Below, one piece after another: positions 56,638-64,000 of a DNA stretch of 64,000 nt (within the stretch, counting starts at the first letter, position 1; the number at the start of each line of letters is the position of its first letter). The notes beneath the pieces are model-generated. The model made no database searches and was not told where the DNA came from. It worked only from the letters and a program-made list of their open reading frames with translations. The translations under genes and the position numbers were made by a program. The stretch is taken from positions 930,001 through 994,000 of the forward strand of contig OZ025816.1 of NCBI GenBank assembly GCA_964019425.1, read 5' to 3'. The DNA comes from Flectonema sp. DT1601. Lineage: Eukaryota; Euglenozoa; Diplonemea; Diplonemida; Diplonemidae.

Positions 56638-58065
56638 ATGCCTGAATATCTCCTTCACGGAGTATCAGTTGAGGAATGGAAGAAAGTAGAGAGCCTTGGC
56701 ATCCACATGAAAGACAAAGAACCAATCTCTTGTCAGATAGAAACGAAAGATTCACGAGCAGGGAAGATGGTGAGCGGACAAAAAGAAATTGTTATTTATA
56801 TCGATAGAAAGCTATCTGAGAAACATGGATTAGTATTTAAAGAAAACACTTCAACAAAAACTATCACAACAATCGGACTAAAGGACACGGGTATGATACC
56901 AATTGCTCATATTAATAAAGTAATTAATGTTCTCACGAGTGAAGTTATTTGGGAACCAGTTGGAGCCTGTCTCCTCCCTGCCCCACCTGTTAAGAGGCAC
57001 TGCCAGGGATTGGAATGGAGAAAGAGGTTCTTTAAGGTAGATTTTCATGCTCACATCCTCCCTAAGAACCTCGACTTGTGCGATAAGTTTGAAGAGAAAG
57101 GTTACATCACTTTAAAGCCAACAGATTCTGGAGCTGATATGATGAAGAATGGAACCTTATTCCGTTCAATCAGACCGAATTGTTACGATGCGGAAGCTAT
57201 TTTAGAAGATATGGCTGCTACTGACATTGATGTTCAGGTACTCTCAACAGTCCCAGTTATGTTTTGTTATTGGACGAAGTCAAAGAGTAATGCATTAGAA
57301 CTCTCAAGGTATCTAAATGATGATATGTTTGCCATCGTTAAGAAACATCCGAAGAAGTTCATCGGCCTCGGAACACTTCCTCTTCAATTCCCGGACGATG
57401 CAATTGTAGAAATGGAGAGATGTGCTAAGTTAGGAATGAAAGGTTTCCAAATTGGATCTCATGTTGAAGAATGGGAGCTGTCTGATGAGAAGTTGTTTCC
57501 CGTATTTCAAGCTGCGGAACGACTAAATGTCTCAATTATGGTTCACCCTTGGGATATGATGGGAACAAATGATCATGGTGTTAAATATTGGCTTCCTTGG
57601 CTTGTTGGTATGCCAGCTGAAACAACTCGAGCCATGGCACACGTATTTATGTCTGGATTACTAAATAAACTTCCAAAACTTCGTATTCTCTTTGCACACG
57701 GCGGAGGATCATTTGCCTACACTGCAGGTCGTATTCAACACGGCTACAACTGTAGACCTGACTTGTGTGCAACTGATGCTGAAGAAGGTCCCATCACATA
57801 TCTCGCTAATGATGAGCGTCCAGCAAGGTTTTGGGTAGACTCTCTGACTCACGATGAAGAAGCGATGAGATTCTTAGTTAAGAAGATGGGTGACTCAAGA
57901 GTTTTAATGGGTTCAGATTATCCATTCCCACTTGGTGAGTGGGTACCTGGTCGTATGGTGGAACAGATTGACGGAGAGGGATGGACAGACGCACGTCGTG
58001 CTAAACTACTCGCAAGCAACACTTTCGAATTCTTAGGACTCGATCCTTCTTTCTACATGAAATAA
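56638..58065 (+). CDS. ACMSD: ACMSD with an N-terminal Tpt1/KptA-like lobe
   Basis: Single exon, 475 residues. Residues 133-475 match 2-amino-3-carboxymuconate-6-semialdehyde decarboxylase along the full length. The zinc ligands are His137 and His139 (DFHAHILPK), His293 (MVHPWDM) and Asp417 (GSDYPFP), with catalytic His344 (FAHGGGSF). ACMSD diverts the NAD precursor ACMS to 2-aminomuconate semialdehyde, the substrate of ALDH8A1 encoded at 35133. Residues 1-105 are extra and resemble the C-terminal lobe of RNA 2'-phosphotransferase Tpt1/KptA: LLHGVSVEEWKKVESLGI for HGTxxxxWxSIxxxGL, VSGQKEIVIYID for ISGMRxxxEVxIFID, then HGLVFKEN and a G-I-P-x-x-I end. The HxH and the Arg of SGMR are changed, and the RNA-binding N-lobe is missing, so this part is probably not catalytic. 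ACMSD itself looks active. Confidence 0.88.
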   Translation: MPEYLLHGVSVEEWKKVESLGIHMKDKEPISCQIETKDSRAGKMVSGQKEIVIYIDRKLSEKHGLVFKENTSTKTITTIGLKDTGMIPIAHINKVINVLTSEVIWEPVGACLLPAPPVKRHCQGLEWRKRFFKVDFHAHILPKNLDLCDKFEEKGYITLKPTDSGADMMKNGTLFRSIRPNCYDAEAILEDMAATDIDVQVLSTVPVMFCYWTKSKSNALELSRYLNDDMFAIVKKHPKKFIGLGTLPLQFPDDAIVEMERCAKLGMKGFQIGSHVEEWELSDEKLFPVFQAAERLNVSIMVHPWDMMGTNDHGVKYWLPWLVGMPAETTRAMAHVFMSGLLNKLPKLRILFAHGGGSFAYTAGRIQHGYNCRPDLCATDAEEGPITYLANDERPARFWVDSLTHDEEAMRFLVKKMGDSRVLMGSDYPFPLGEWVPGRMVEQIDGEGWTDARRAKLLASNTFEFLGLDPSFYMK

Positions 58066-58588
58066 CTTTCGAATTCTATTTCTACAAGGAAGTAGAAACT
58101 ATTTTTTTAAAAGTAAAGAAGTCATCCCGCGAATGGATCCGCTCATCTGCTCCTACTTCTTCTTCTTTTTGTAGTTCTCTTCGGTCGCACCAATTTAATT
58201 GAAAACTTTCAATTCCTCAGCTAGTCAACTGTTTGAGTCTCTCTTACTAAACGATGATAATGTTCTGTTCCTCGTTGTGGCTATTCGAACCGTGTGGCTC
58301 TTGCTAAGTAAACATTTATTTTAAGTTACACTTTGCGAGTACGAACTGTACAAGTTGAGATGGAGAATAAGGAGGGGGAAAAAAAAAAAAAAACGAAAAA
58401 TAACAACAAAACGTCAAAAACAGCCAACTTTAGTCACAACGATACTTTTGTTTGGTTTTAATATTTTTGCAGGTTGTCAATAAATGATATTTGAGGCTTG
58501 GCTATTATTAAGAATATGAACATTTGTACCTTATATCTGATATTTGAGTTGTTTAATATTAATTGTTTTTGAGTAGCTCACAAGGAAA
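58066..58588. other. Intergenic region with hairpin after ACMSD
   Basis: A perfect hairpin TTTCTAC/GTAGAAA (about 58079-58099) follows the stop closely. An A-rich run at 58379-58393. The nearest AG before the next ATG is TAG (last base 58576). No supported gene. Confidence 0.45.
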
Positions 58589-59788
58589 ATGGAAACCCTA
58601 ACAGGAAGTAGAGTAATTGTAGTTGGTCTCCCACGTAAAACTTTTAATGGTGAGAGAGGTAGAGTTCTTGGGATGAAGAGAAATCGTTTTGAAGTTCAGT
58701 TAGACGGTCCGAGTAATAGAAAAGCGACGCTACTGCTGCGAGAGAATATCGAATTGACAGCAGACGATCCACCAAATCTTTTGGATGAATTAGAAACTAT
58801 TGTTGATTGTGGACTTCTACCTCCACTTGCTGAACAACGTCAGAAAAGAGTTGTCTTCGATGTCGCTACTTCTAATAGTGGAATGTACATCGCTTGTGCA
58901 ACTCCTGATGGAGTTGAAGTATACGACGTATCAACTAATATGGAAGTAGCAATCACAAATTCAACGGAGGAACCAGGAACAATAAAATCTCTTACATTCA
59001 GCCACCGAACGACAGCAAAAATTCGACTTGCTGTTTGTGGTAAGGAGGCGGTGTTCATTTATACATTCGGTGATGAGTTAAGGACTTGTATGAAACAAGT
59101 TGAAGTTCTGAGGAATTTCGGAACAGAAAAAGCTTTTGACTACTGCGTGTTCAGTCCTTGCGAGAATTACATTGCAGCTTGTGGACTGGGGGTGTCAATC
59201 TTTTCATTGACTGGTGAGGATGGACACAATGAAGGGTTTGGTGTATCTCATTACCCAAACGAAATTGTTCAACACGTGGCTTTCTCTCCAGTCCCAGATG
59301 TGTATGAACTCGCTGTTGCTTTAGAAGGAATTCACATAATTAAATGGAAAGAACAAGAACCTGTACCTGTTCTGGTTATTGATATCCCTTGGGGTAGTGT
59401 TCGGAGTGTTTCATATTCTCCGAATGGAAATAATTTATTATTTAACAACACATTATCAACTCAAGTCTATACTTTTAGTACTGATTCTGTAACTCAGATG
59501 GTATTCGATGACGACGAATCACAAGATGCTCCCCTCCGAAGTCTTCGTAAGATGGCAAAATCCATCTACTCACCTGACGGTTGTTTTATACTTTCAACAG
59601 GTCTCGAATCTCATGTTGAGGTTTATAACATTCGTTCAAAGCAACGAAAAAAGATCGAAATTGGTACTCGTCCCTGTGCTGACTTCTCTCCATGTGGGAA
59701 CTATCTCGTGGCTGCTCGGATCTTTAATGAGGAGGACGGCTTTGATTCGTGTCCGGTTCAACTTTACGTTTTTCATTACATGGATTAA
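58589..59788 (+). CDS. Beta-propeller (WD-like) protein with N-terminal SH3/KOW-like domain
   Basis: Single exon, 399 residues. Residues 1-52 (GSRVIVVGLP, NGERGRVLGMK, RFEVQLDG) look like a small SH3-like barrel of the KOW/Tudor type. Residues 80-399 hold about seven diverged four-strand units with recurring FSPCENYIAA, FSPVPDVYELAV, YSPNGNNLLF, YSPDGCFILS and FSPCGNYLVAA turns, typical of eIF2A-like or WD-repeat propellers. No WD dipeptides remain, so homology is inferred from the F/Y-S-P-x-G turns. Such proteins are scaffolds, and the SH3-like part could bind RNA or a peptide. I do not recognise an orthologue. Confidence 0.6.
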   Translation: METLTGSRVIVVGLPRKTFNGERGRVLGMKRNRFEVQLDGPSNRKATLLLRENIELTADDPPNLLDELETIVDCGLLPPLAEQRQKRVVFDVATSNSGMYIACATPDGVEVYDVSTNMEVAITNSTEEPGTIKSLTFSHRTTAKIRLAVCGKEAVFIYTFGDELRTCMKQVEVLRNFGTEKAFDYCVFSPCENYIAACGLGVSIFSLTGEDGHNEGFGVSHYPNEIVQHVAFSPVPDVYELAVALEGIHIIKWKEQEPVPVLVIDIPWGSVRSVSYSPNGNNLLFNNTLSTQVYTFSTDSVTQMVFDDDESQDAPLRSLRKMAKSIYSPDGCFILSTGLESHVEVYNIRSKQRKKIEIGTRPCADFSPCGNYLVAARIFNEEDGFDSCPVQLYVFHYMD

Positions 59789-60208
59789 ATATCCTCCCAT
59801 TATTATGAATTTAGTAGTTGTTGTACTCTTCGTAGTACTGCAGCAATAGTTTAATTGAATTGTATTTCTGGACTTGTCGTCTTGAATGGTATTCAACTAA
59901 CTGTTGCACTGCTTAAGTAAGAGTTGTCTGTCAACTCGCTGCTCTTCGATAGCTCCCACTAACTTTGAGAAGAGACCCGATCTGAATTGTTTTGTTCTGT
60001 TTTCTGTTGACGATCCGACTTTTCGTACTACGCAACTACAGTTAATTGGAATCTAAAAAGACATTCTTTTCGTTACAGAGGAGACTAATCTTTTATAGAG
60101 AAGATGGGAATGTACTAACGAGAAGCAGCTCAAAGAATAAATAAATTAATTAATTTAAACTTCTCTTCTTCTTAACAGGTTCTGTGTTTGTCTGAGTTGG
60201 AGAGCAGA
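59789..60208. other. Intergenic region upstream of SPO11
   Basis: Two short hairpins after the previous stop: GTACT/AGTAC with a 6-nt loop (about 59833-59848) and AGTTG/CAACT (about 59922-59936). It ends with CTTCTCTTCTTCTTAACAG (last base 60178), one of the most pyrimidine-rich acceptors here, 30 nt before the ATG. Confidence 0.5.
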
Positions 60209-61411
60209 ATGACAGATTCAGTTGCTGAGGTTTCTGGTTGTGATGACAATGATTGTCAACTTAAAGACGAAAACCAGCATCATCAGCAGAATGTTACATC
60301 TGCGACAGAAAACCTGCTGAAAATTAAAGGAAGTTCTCAGAAGAGTGAAGGGAGTGCAGGCAACCAACTAGCTGTCAAGAATGACGAGCACAGCGAAGTG
60401 ATTGCGGGACTTGAAAATCTATCACTTGATGTCCTGACTAACGGAGGAAGTGGTCGAGTAATAAAAAGAGATTTAATAAACATCAAAACATCTTCTGATG
60501 GAATCCTTCAAATGGATTTCGCAAACGCGACCTACTCCCGAGTGGGTCAGAAGCGAACAGCTTTTCTAATGCACGTGGCAGCTCATTGTTATCAATTAAA
60601 GAAGACTAAGAGACACGCTACTAAAAGAGATGTTTATTATATGAAAACACAACTGTATGGAGATCAAAGGAATACCAATACCGCTGTTGATGATATTGCC
60701 TGCACGTTAAGGGTCCCTCGCTGCTTACTAAACATTGGAAGTACTTGCAAAGGAATTGTTGCCGGCCCTTTAAAATATAAACTTAGATCGGCTGGAGGTG
60801 ATGTCATTTCTGTGAACGTTTCGGACTACCAGTTGGGACACACAATTCCAACCGAAGCTGCTTTTGATTTCTTTACGAGTGCGAGTTTTGTACTAATAAT
60901 TGAGAAAGACTGCTGCATGTCTCGACTCATTGAGGATAAAACGTGTGAGAAACTAAACTGCGTATTGGCTACTGGAAGAGGATTTCCTTGTATCGGAACT
61001 CGATTTTTCCTTCGTCGTTTGCAATCTGAAGTTAGAATTCCTTTCTTTATCCTGACGGATGCGGATCCATTTGGAATTAATATCGCACTTGTGTACGCAA
61101 TGGGTTCAGTTGCTCTCTCACATGAAAATAAATTCCTTGCAATTCCTTCGTTAGAATGGATCGGTCTGTCTCCACTCGAATTTAGTAATCTTCCGAAATC
61201 TTCTCTGCTTCCGTGTACGTCGCAAGATATCAAACGAGCTGCCTCTCTCATCAAACACCCATCGATTAGGAAATCATTCCCAACTTGGATACCTGCTCTT
61301 CGATATTTCTTATCTCATAAACAGAAAGCTGAAATTCAATCACTTCAATCAAATGGTCTCACTTATGTAAGTGACGTCTATTTAAAACAGAAGTTATGTG
61401 ACGCACCGTAA
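60209..61411 (+). CDS. SPO11: Meiotic recombination protein SPO11 (topoisomerase VI A family)
   Basis: Single exon, 400 residues; the ATG at 60209 is the first in frame. The first 90 residues are polar and poorly conserved. The winged-helix (CAP-like) part has TKRDVYYM, in which Tyr144 aligns with the catalytic tyrosine of SPO11. The Toprim domain shows Glu232 in FVLIIEKD, ATGRGFPCIGTRFFLRRL, and the DxD pair Asp284/Asp286 in FILTDADPFG, followed by LEWIGLSPLE. All residues needed for metal-dependent strand cleavage are present. SPO11 makes the double-strand breaks that start meiotic recombination, so the organism probably has a sexual cycle. Some plants and protists carry extra somatic SPO11/TopVIA paralogues, so the meiotic role is likely but not proven. 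Confidence 0.88.
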   Translation: MTDSVAEVSGCDDNDCQLKDENQHHQQNVTSATENLLKIKGSSQKSEGSAGNQLAVKNDEHSEVIAGLENLSLDVLTNGGSGRVIKRDLINIKTSSDGILQMDFANATYSRVGQKRTAFLMHVAAHCYQLKKTKRHATKRDVYYMKTQLYGDQRNTNTAVDDIACTLRVPRCLLNIGSTCKGIVAGPLKYKLRSAGGDVISVNVSDYQLGHTIPTEAAFDFFTSASFVLIIEKDCCMSRLIEDKTCEKLNCVLATGRGFPCIGTRFFLRRLQSEVRIPFFILTDADPFGINIALVYAMGSVALSHENKFLAIPSLEWIGLSPLEFSNLPKSSLLPCTSQDIKRAASLIKHPSIRKSFPTWIPALRYFLSHKQKAEIQSLQSNGLTYVSDVYLKQKLCDAP

Positions 61412-61625
61412 AGTGAAAACTACTGAAAATCTAACAACACAAAACATGAATTATCTGTTTGCTCACTCAGAGTGAATCAACACCATCTTCCATTTGATTT
61501 GTTTAAATAGTTTTACTGTTTTCGATTAAATTATTTCTAATTCAGCATCACAATACTTTGAATGGGTTAAGTGATATGTGATTGAGATGGTTGGATGGGA
61601 AACAGTCGGTAAGAGTGTCAGCACC
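61412..61625. other. Short intergenic region
   Basis: A pyrimidine-rich acceptor (TTATTTCTAATTCAG, last base 61545) and a second CAG (last base 61621) precede the next gene. Short upstream ATGs occur between them. Confidence 0.4.
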
Positions 61626-64000
61626 ATGGCGTCCTCATCAAATAAGACGACGGGAGTGGTTAGACGACCCAAACTACTCGACATTGCAAACACCGCCGCT
61701 CAGCTGCCTGCAATGAAAGTTCTGATGACGAAGTTGATCGAACTTAAAGGAGACGCACAGTCTCAGAACAGCGCCCTTGATAGTACTATAATACAAATGC
61801 AACGACTCCTATCGGATGACTTAGAAACCCAACTCAGCGTATTGCAGTCAGAGAGTGAGAAATCACCAGCAGCTCTGGAGGAAGCTATTCAAGTGTTGAT
61901 TGAAAGAGCTTCAGCTCCTCTACAAGTTTCATCGAGAGGTGTGACTTCAACTGTTGCAGTACTTTCTGTGTTGGTGAATGAGGTCACTTTTTACAACTGG
62001 GAAAGTAATGAACTCGCTGTTATATTTACTGCAGCTGCCAACACTTCGCCAGCTACAGCAGGCGCAATGGACTTTGGGATCGAAGTGCTTTCGTTGATCT
62101 CCGTTCTGTTGGAGAAGCCAGAAATCGGACCACCGGCATTGTTGCAGAATCAAATATTCTCCGGAATTGCATCTCTCGCCCTCCCTTCAAACCTGACTGA
62201 AGAGTCGAGCAGCGGAGACACAGCCTGGGAAGTAATTGTCGCTTACATCGAGTTCTTAGGCAGCGACGAGTTAAATTGGGTGTTTCCGGATCTTGAGGTA
62301 CTCTTTACGGAGCATATTTATCAATTTCCTGCAGAAGTGATCGACTGTTTGACGTCAGCCAGTGCTTCTGGTTGTGAAGAAACCCTTCGTAGTGTAGCTG
62401 ACAATCATCTCGCTGCAGCAATGTCGTTGTCTTCATTCGCACCAGAGTTAATAATCGTAGTGTTGGGTAATGTGACTTTGGGAATACCGAATAAAGTGTT
62501 TCCATCATCGTATTATAATATTGCTTTTGATATTTTAGAACAAAATACTTCAGTCTCGGAGTTCTGCTGCGGAAAGCACATGTACGCGGCATCCTGCATA
62601 GCAAACATATCTTCACCTGACTTGTTCTCAAGGAAGACTGATATTGCAGAAAGGTTGTTGAGTTTTTCATCTTCTCTGATGTCTCTCCCTGCCAGGAATA
62701 TTATTTTCTTAATCAAAATTGTGGAGACAAGCTATGAGAATGTTGCACTGCCGTTCTCATTCCTGCGGAGTGTATTTTGTATATTGAGAGATATTTACCC
62801 AATCATATTACACATTATTAGAACTAATGAAGTACATCATTCAATGTTGTTGGAACTATCTCCAGAAGTGTATTCCAAAGACGATGATGATGTTCTCCCA
62901 GTTCTGGCAATTACCTGCCTGAGGTTGTTATTGAATTCTGCGAGTCAGGTACTGGCTTTTGCCAAAAGTGAGATTGCTGTTATACCGTTTACGATATTTG
63001 ATGAAAAGTATAGTAATTCGTGTTTTCATGAGAAAACAATTGTAGGCTTCACTTCGAACCTTTCATCTGTTGGAAATCTTCCACAACTCGCATCTGAACT
63101 TCTCTCCCTCTCAATGGACATTCGCTCTCTTCGATCTCGTAAACAGAATAGCGCCAGTTCTATCATCCGATCTTTTCGGTCTTCGCAATGCCGCGGTGGT
63201 GTTACACTCGCAATGCGAAACAGAGTTGCTGTTAAGGCTTGCATTACAATCCAGTCCGTTTATCGCATGCAACGAGTCTTCGCGTTTGGGAAGCAGCTCC
63301 GCAATGAAAAACAGAAATTGTTAGACCGCGAAAGGAGGTGGAGAGGTGGGATTTGGGATGCGGAAACGAGAGATTCTATCGAACTTTGGGAAGTAGCAGC
63401 TCGTCTGAAGCAACTGCTTCCACAAACTCTGATGAGAAAAGAAGAACAAAGTCGAAATAATGTTGGCGCAATCGCAGCTTTTACTGCCAGAGAACTTCGC
63501 TATCGAGGAGTTCTCGCAGTCGACAACGTGGTGGAGTTGGTTGCTCTCTGTGATGAGTATCTTTGGCAATCCTCTTTCACTAATCACATCGAACGCAAGA
63601 CTCAGCGATCACGAACCGTTTTAATGCACCGAGAACTCCGTGAAAGACATCAACTGACTTCTCTTTTTAATAACAATTTGGAAATTGTTTTGCAAAACGA
63701 AAAGTACCATCGACAGGCTCGAGTGCTGTTCAAAATTAGTTTAAAGAAGCGAATTCGCATATCACAGGAAGAAGCTGAAGAACGAGACTCTATCGAGTCT
63801 TACCTGCTACTTAAATACTTAGAGGGCTACGATGAAATATCGGAACGGATTATTATTACTCGGAATGAGTCCAGACTTTGGTCTGTCCTCCACAATAAAG
63901 GAATAGATGTCATGCAAGAGTCTTTAAGACGTGGAATTGAAATAGAATGGGGAAGTCAACTGAAGAAATGTATAAAAGAATGGAATCTCAGGATAAGCGT
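61626..64000 (+). CDS. Large helical-repeat protein with IQ-like motif, 5' part only
   Basis: An open frame of at least 791 codons runs from the ATG at 61626 to the window end without a stop, so the gene is cut by the boundary. The start is uncertain: an in-frame ATG lies 13 codons upstream at 61587. I prefer 61626 because of its CACCATGG context and the CAG 4 nt before it. Residues 20-520 are rich in Leu, Ala and Ser with alternating helices, like an armadillo/HEAT protein. Around 535-555 the pattern AVKACITIQSVYRMQR resembles an IQ calmodulin-binding motif. The rest is charged and helical, suggesting a coiled coil. It may be a flagellar or cytoskeletal protein; the family is not identified. 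Confidence 0.7.
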   Translation, partial: MASSSNKTTGVVRRPKLLDIANTAAQLPAMKVLMTKLIELKGDAQSQNSALDSTIIQMQRLLSDDLETQLSVLQSESEKSPAALEEAIQVLIERASAPLQVSSRGVTSTVAVLSVLVNEVTFYNWESNELAVIFTAAANTSPATAGAMDFGIEVLSLISVLLEKPEIGPPALLQNQIFSGIASLALPSNLTEESSSGDTAWEVIVAYIEFLGSDELNWVFPDLEVLFTEHIYQFPAEVIDCLTSASASGCEETLRSVADNHLAAAMSLSSFAPELIIVVLGNVTLGIPNKVFPSSYYNIAFDILEQNTSVSEFCCGKHMYAASCIANISSPDLFSRKTDIAERLLSFSSSLMSLPARNIIFLIKIVETSYENVALPFSFLRSVFCILRDIYPIILHIIRTNEVHHSMLLELSPEVYSKDDDDVLPVLAITCLRLLLNSASQVLAFAKSEIAVIPFTIFDEKYSNSCFHEKTIVGFTSNLSSVGNLPQLASELLSLSMDIRSLRSRKQNSASSIIRSFRSSQCRGGVTLAMRNRVAVKACITIQSVYRMQRVFAFGKQLRNEKQKLLDRERRWRGGIWDAETRDSIELWEVAARLKQLLPQTLMRKEEQSRNNVGAIAAFTARELRYRGVLAVDNVVELVALCDEYLWQSSFTNHIERKTQRSRTVLMHRELRERHQLTSLFNNNLEIVLQNEKYHRQARVLFKISLKKRIRISQEEAEERDSIESYLLLKYLEGYDEISERIIITRNESRLWSVLHNKGIDVMQESLRRGIEIEWGSQLKKCIKEWNLRIS

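Noticed and set aside
58270-58310. ATTCGAACC as a minus-strand tRNA T-loop
   Set aside because: The neighbouring five-base arms do not pair and no cloverleaf can be drawn.
60826-61254. Minus-strand open frame of 142 codons
   Set aside because: Lies entirely inside SPO11, whose catalytic motifs fix the coding strand.

Overview
The window is AT-rich nuclear DNA from a microbial eukaryote. It carries beta-tubulin, a CDK, SPO11, RCE1, a V-ATPase subunit and spliceosomal introns, and it uses TAA, TAG and TGA as stops. I cannot name the lineage. All 25 genes I can support lie on the + strand, spaced 0.2-2 kb apart apart from one 5.3 kb gap. Twelve genes carry 23 introns of 63-133 nt. Their donors mostly read GTATGT, 19 of 23 are phase 0, and their 3' ends are rich in A and C. 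Most start codons also have a pyrimidine-rich AG site a few to about 30 nt upstream. One-strand genes plus such a site before each ATG is the pattern expected of polycistronic transcription with spliced-leader trans-splicing, but this is inference: no leader RNA gene was recognised.

Layout. 0.3-8.9 kb: two secreted serine hydrolases of the beta-lactamase/DD-peptidase fold, two unknown small genes, V-ATPase subunit G and a secreted M28 aminopeptidase. 9.4-15.3 kb: two histidine-phosphatase paralogues, one with a 600-residue charged N-terminal extension. 15.8-22.1 kb: a tandem pair of galactocerebrosidases (GH59). 22.9-34.8 kb: an acidic protein with four FLP[IL] motifs, a C2-membrane-PX protein, a RING/B-box protein with four internal repeats, and an LRR-helical repeat-CHAT protein. 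35.1-42.4 kb: 2-aminomuconate semialdehyde dehydrogenase (ALDH8A1), dihydrolipoyl dehydrogenase and a polytopic membrane protein. 42.4-47.7 kb has no recognisable gene but holds hairpin clusters and a copy of an exact 28-nt repeat. 47.7-64 kb: beta-tubulin, CDK, RCE1, a tandem B-box protein, ACMSD with an N-terminal Tpt1/KptA-like lobe, a beta-propeller protein, SPO11 and the 5' part of a large helical-repeat gene.

How the genes relate. The secreted hydrolases (two beta-lactamase-like, M28, two GH59) with a V-ATPase subunit suggest a lysosome- or phagosome-based lifestyle. ACMSD and ALDH8A1 catalyse consecutive steps on the kynurenine branch that diverts carbon away from NAD synthesis, and DLD is the E3 of the 2-oxoacid dehydrogenase complexes that act further down that route. 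SPO11 implies a capacity for meiosis. No transposon, virus-like element, tRNA, rRNA or CRISPR array was recognised.
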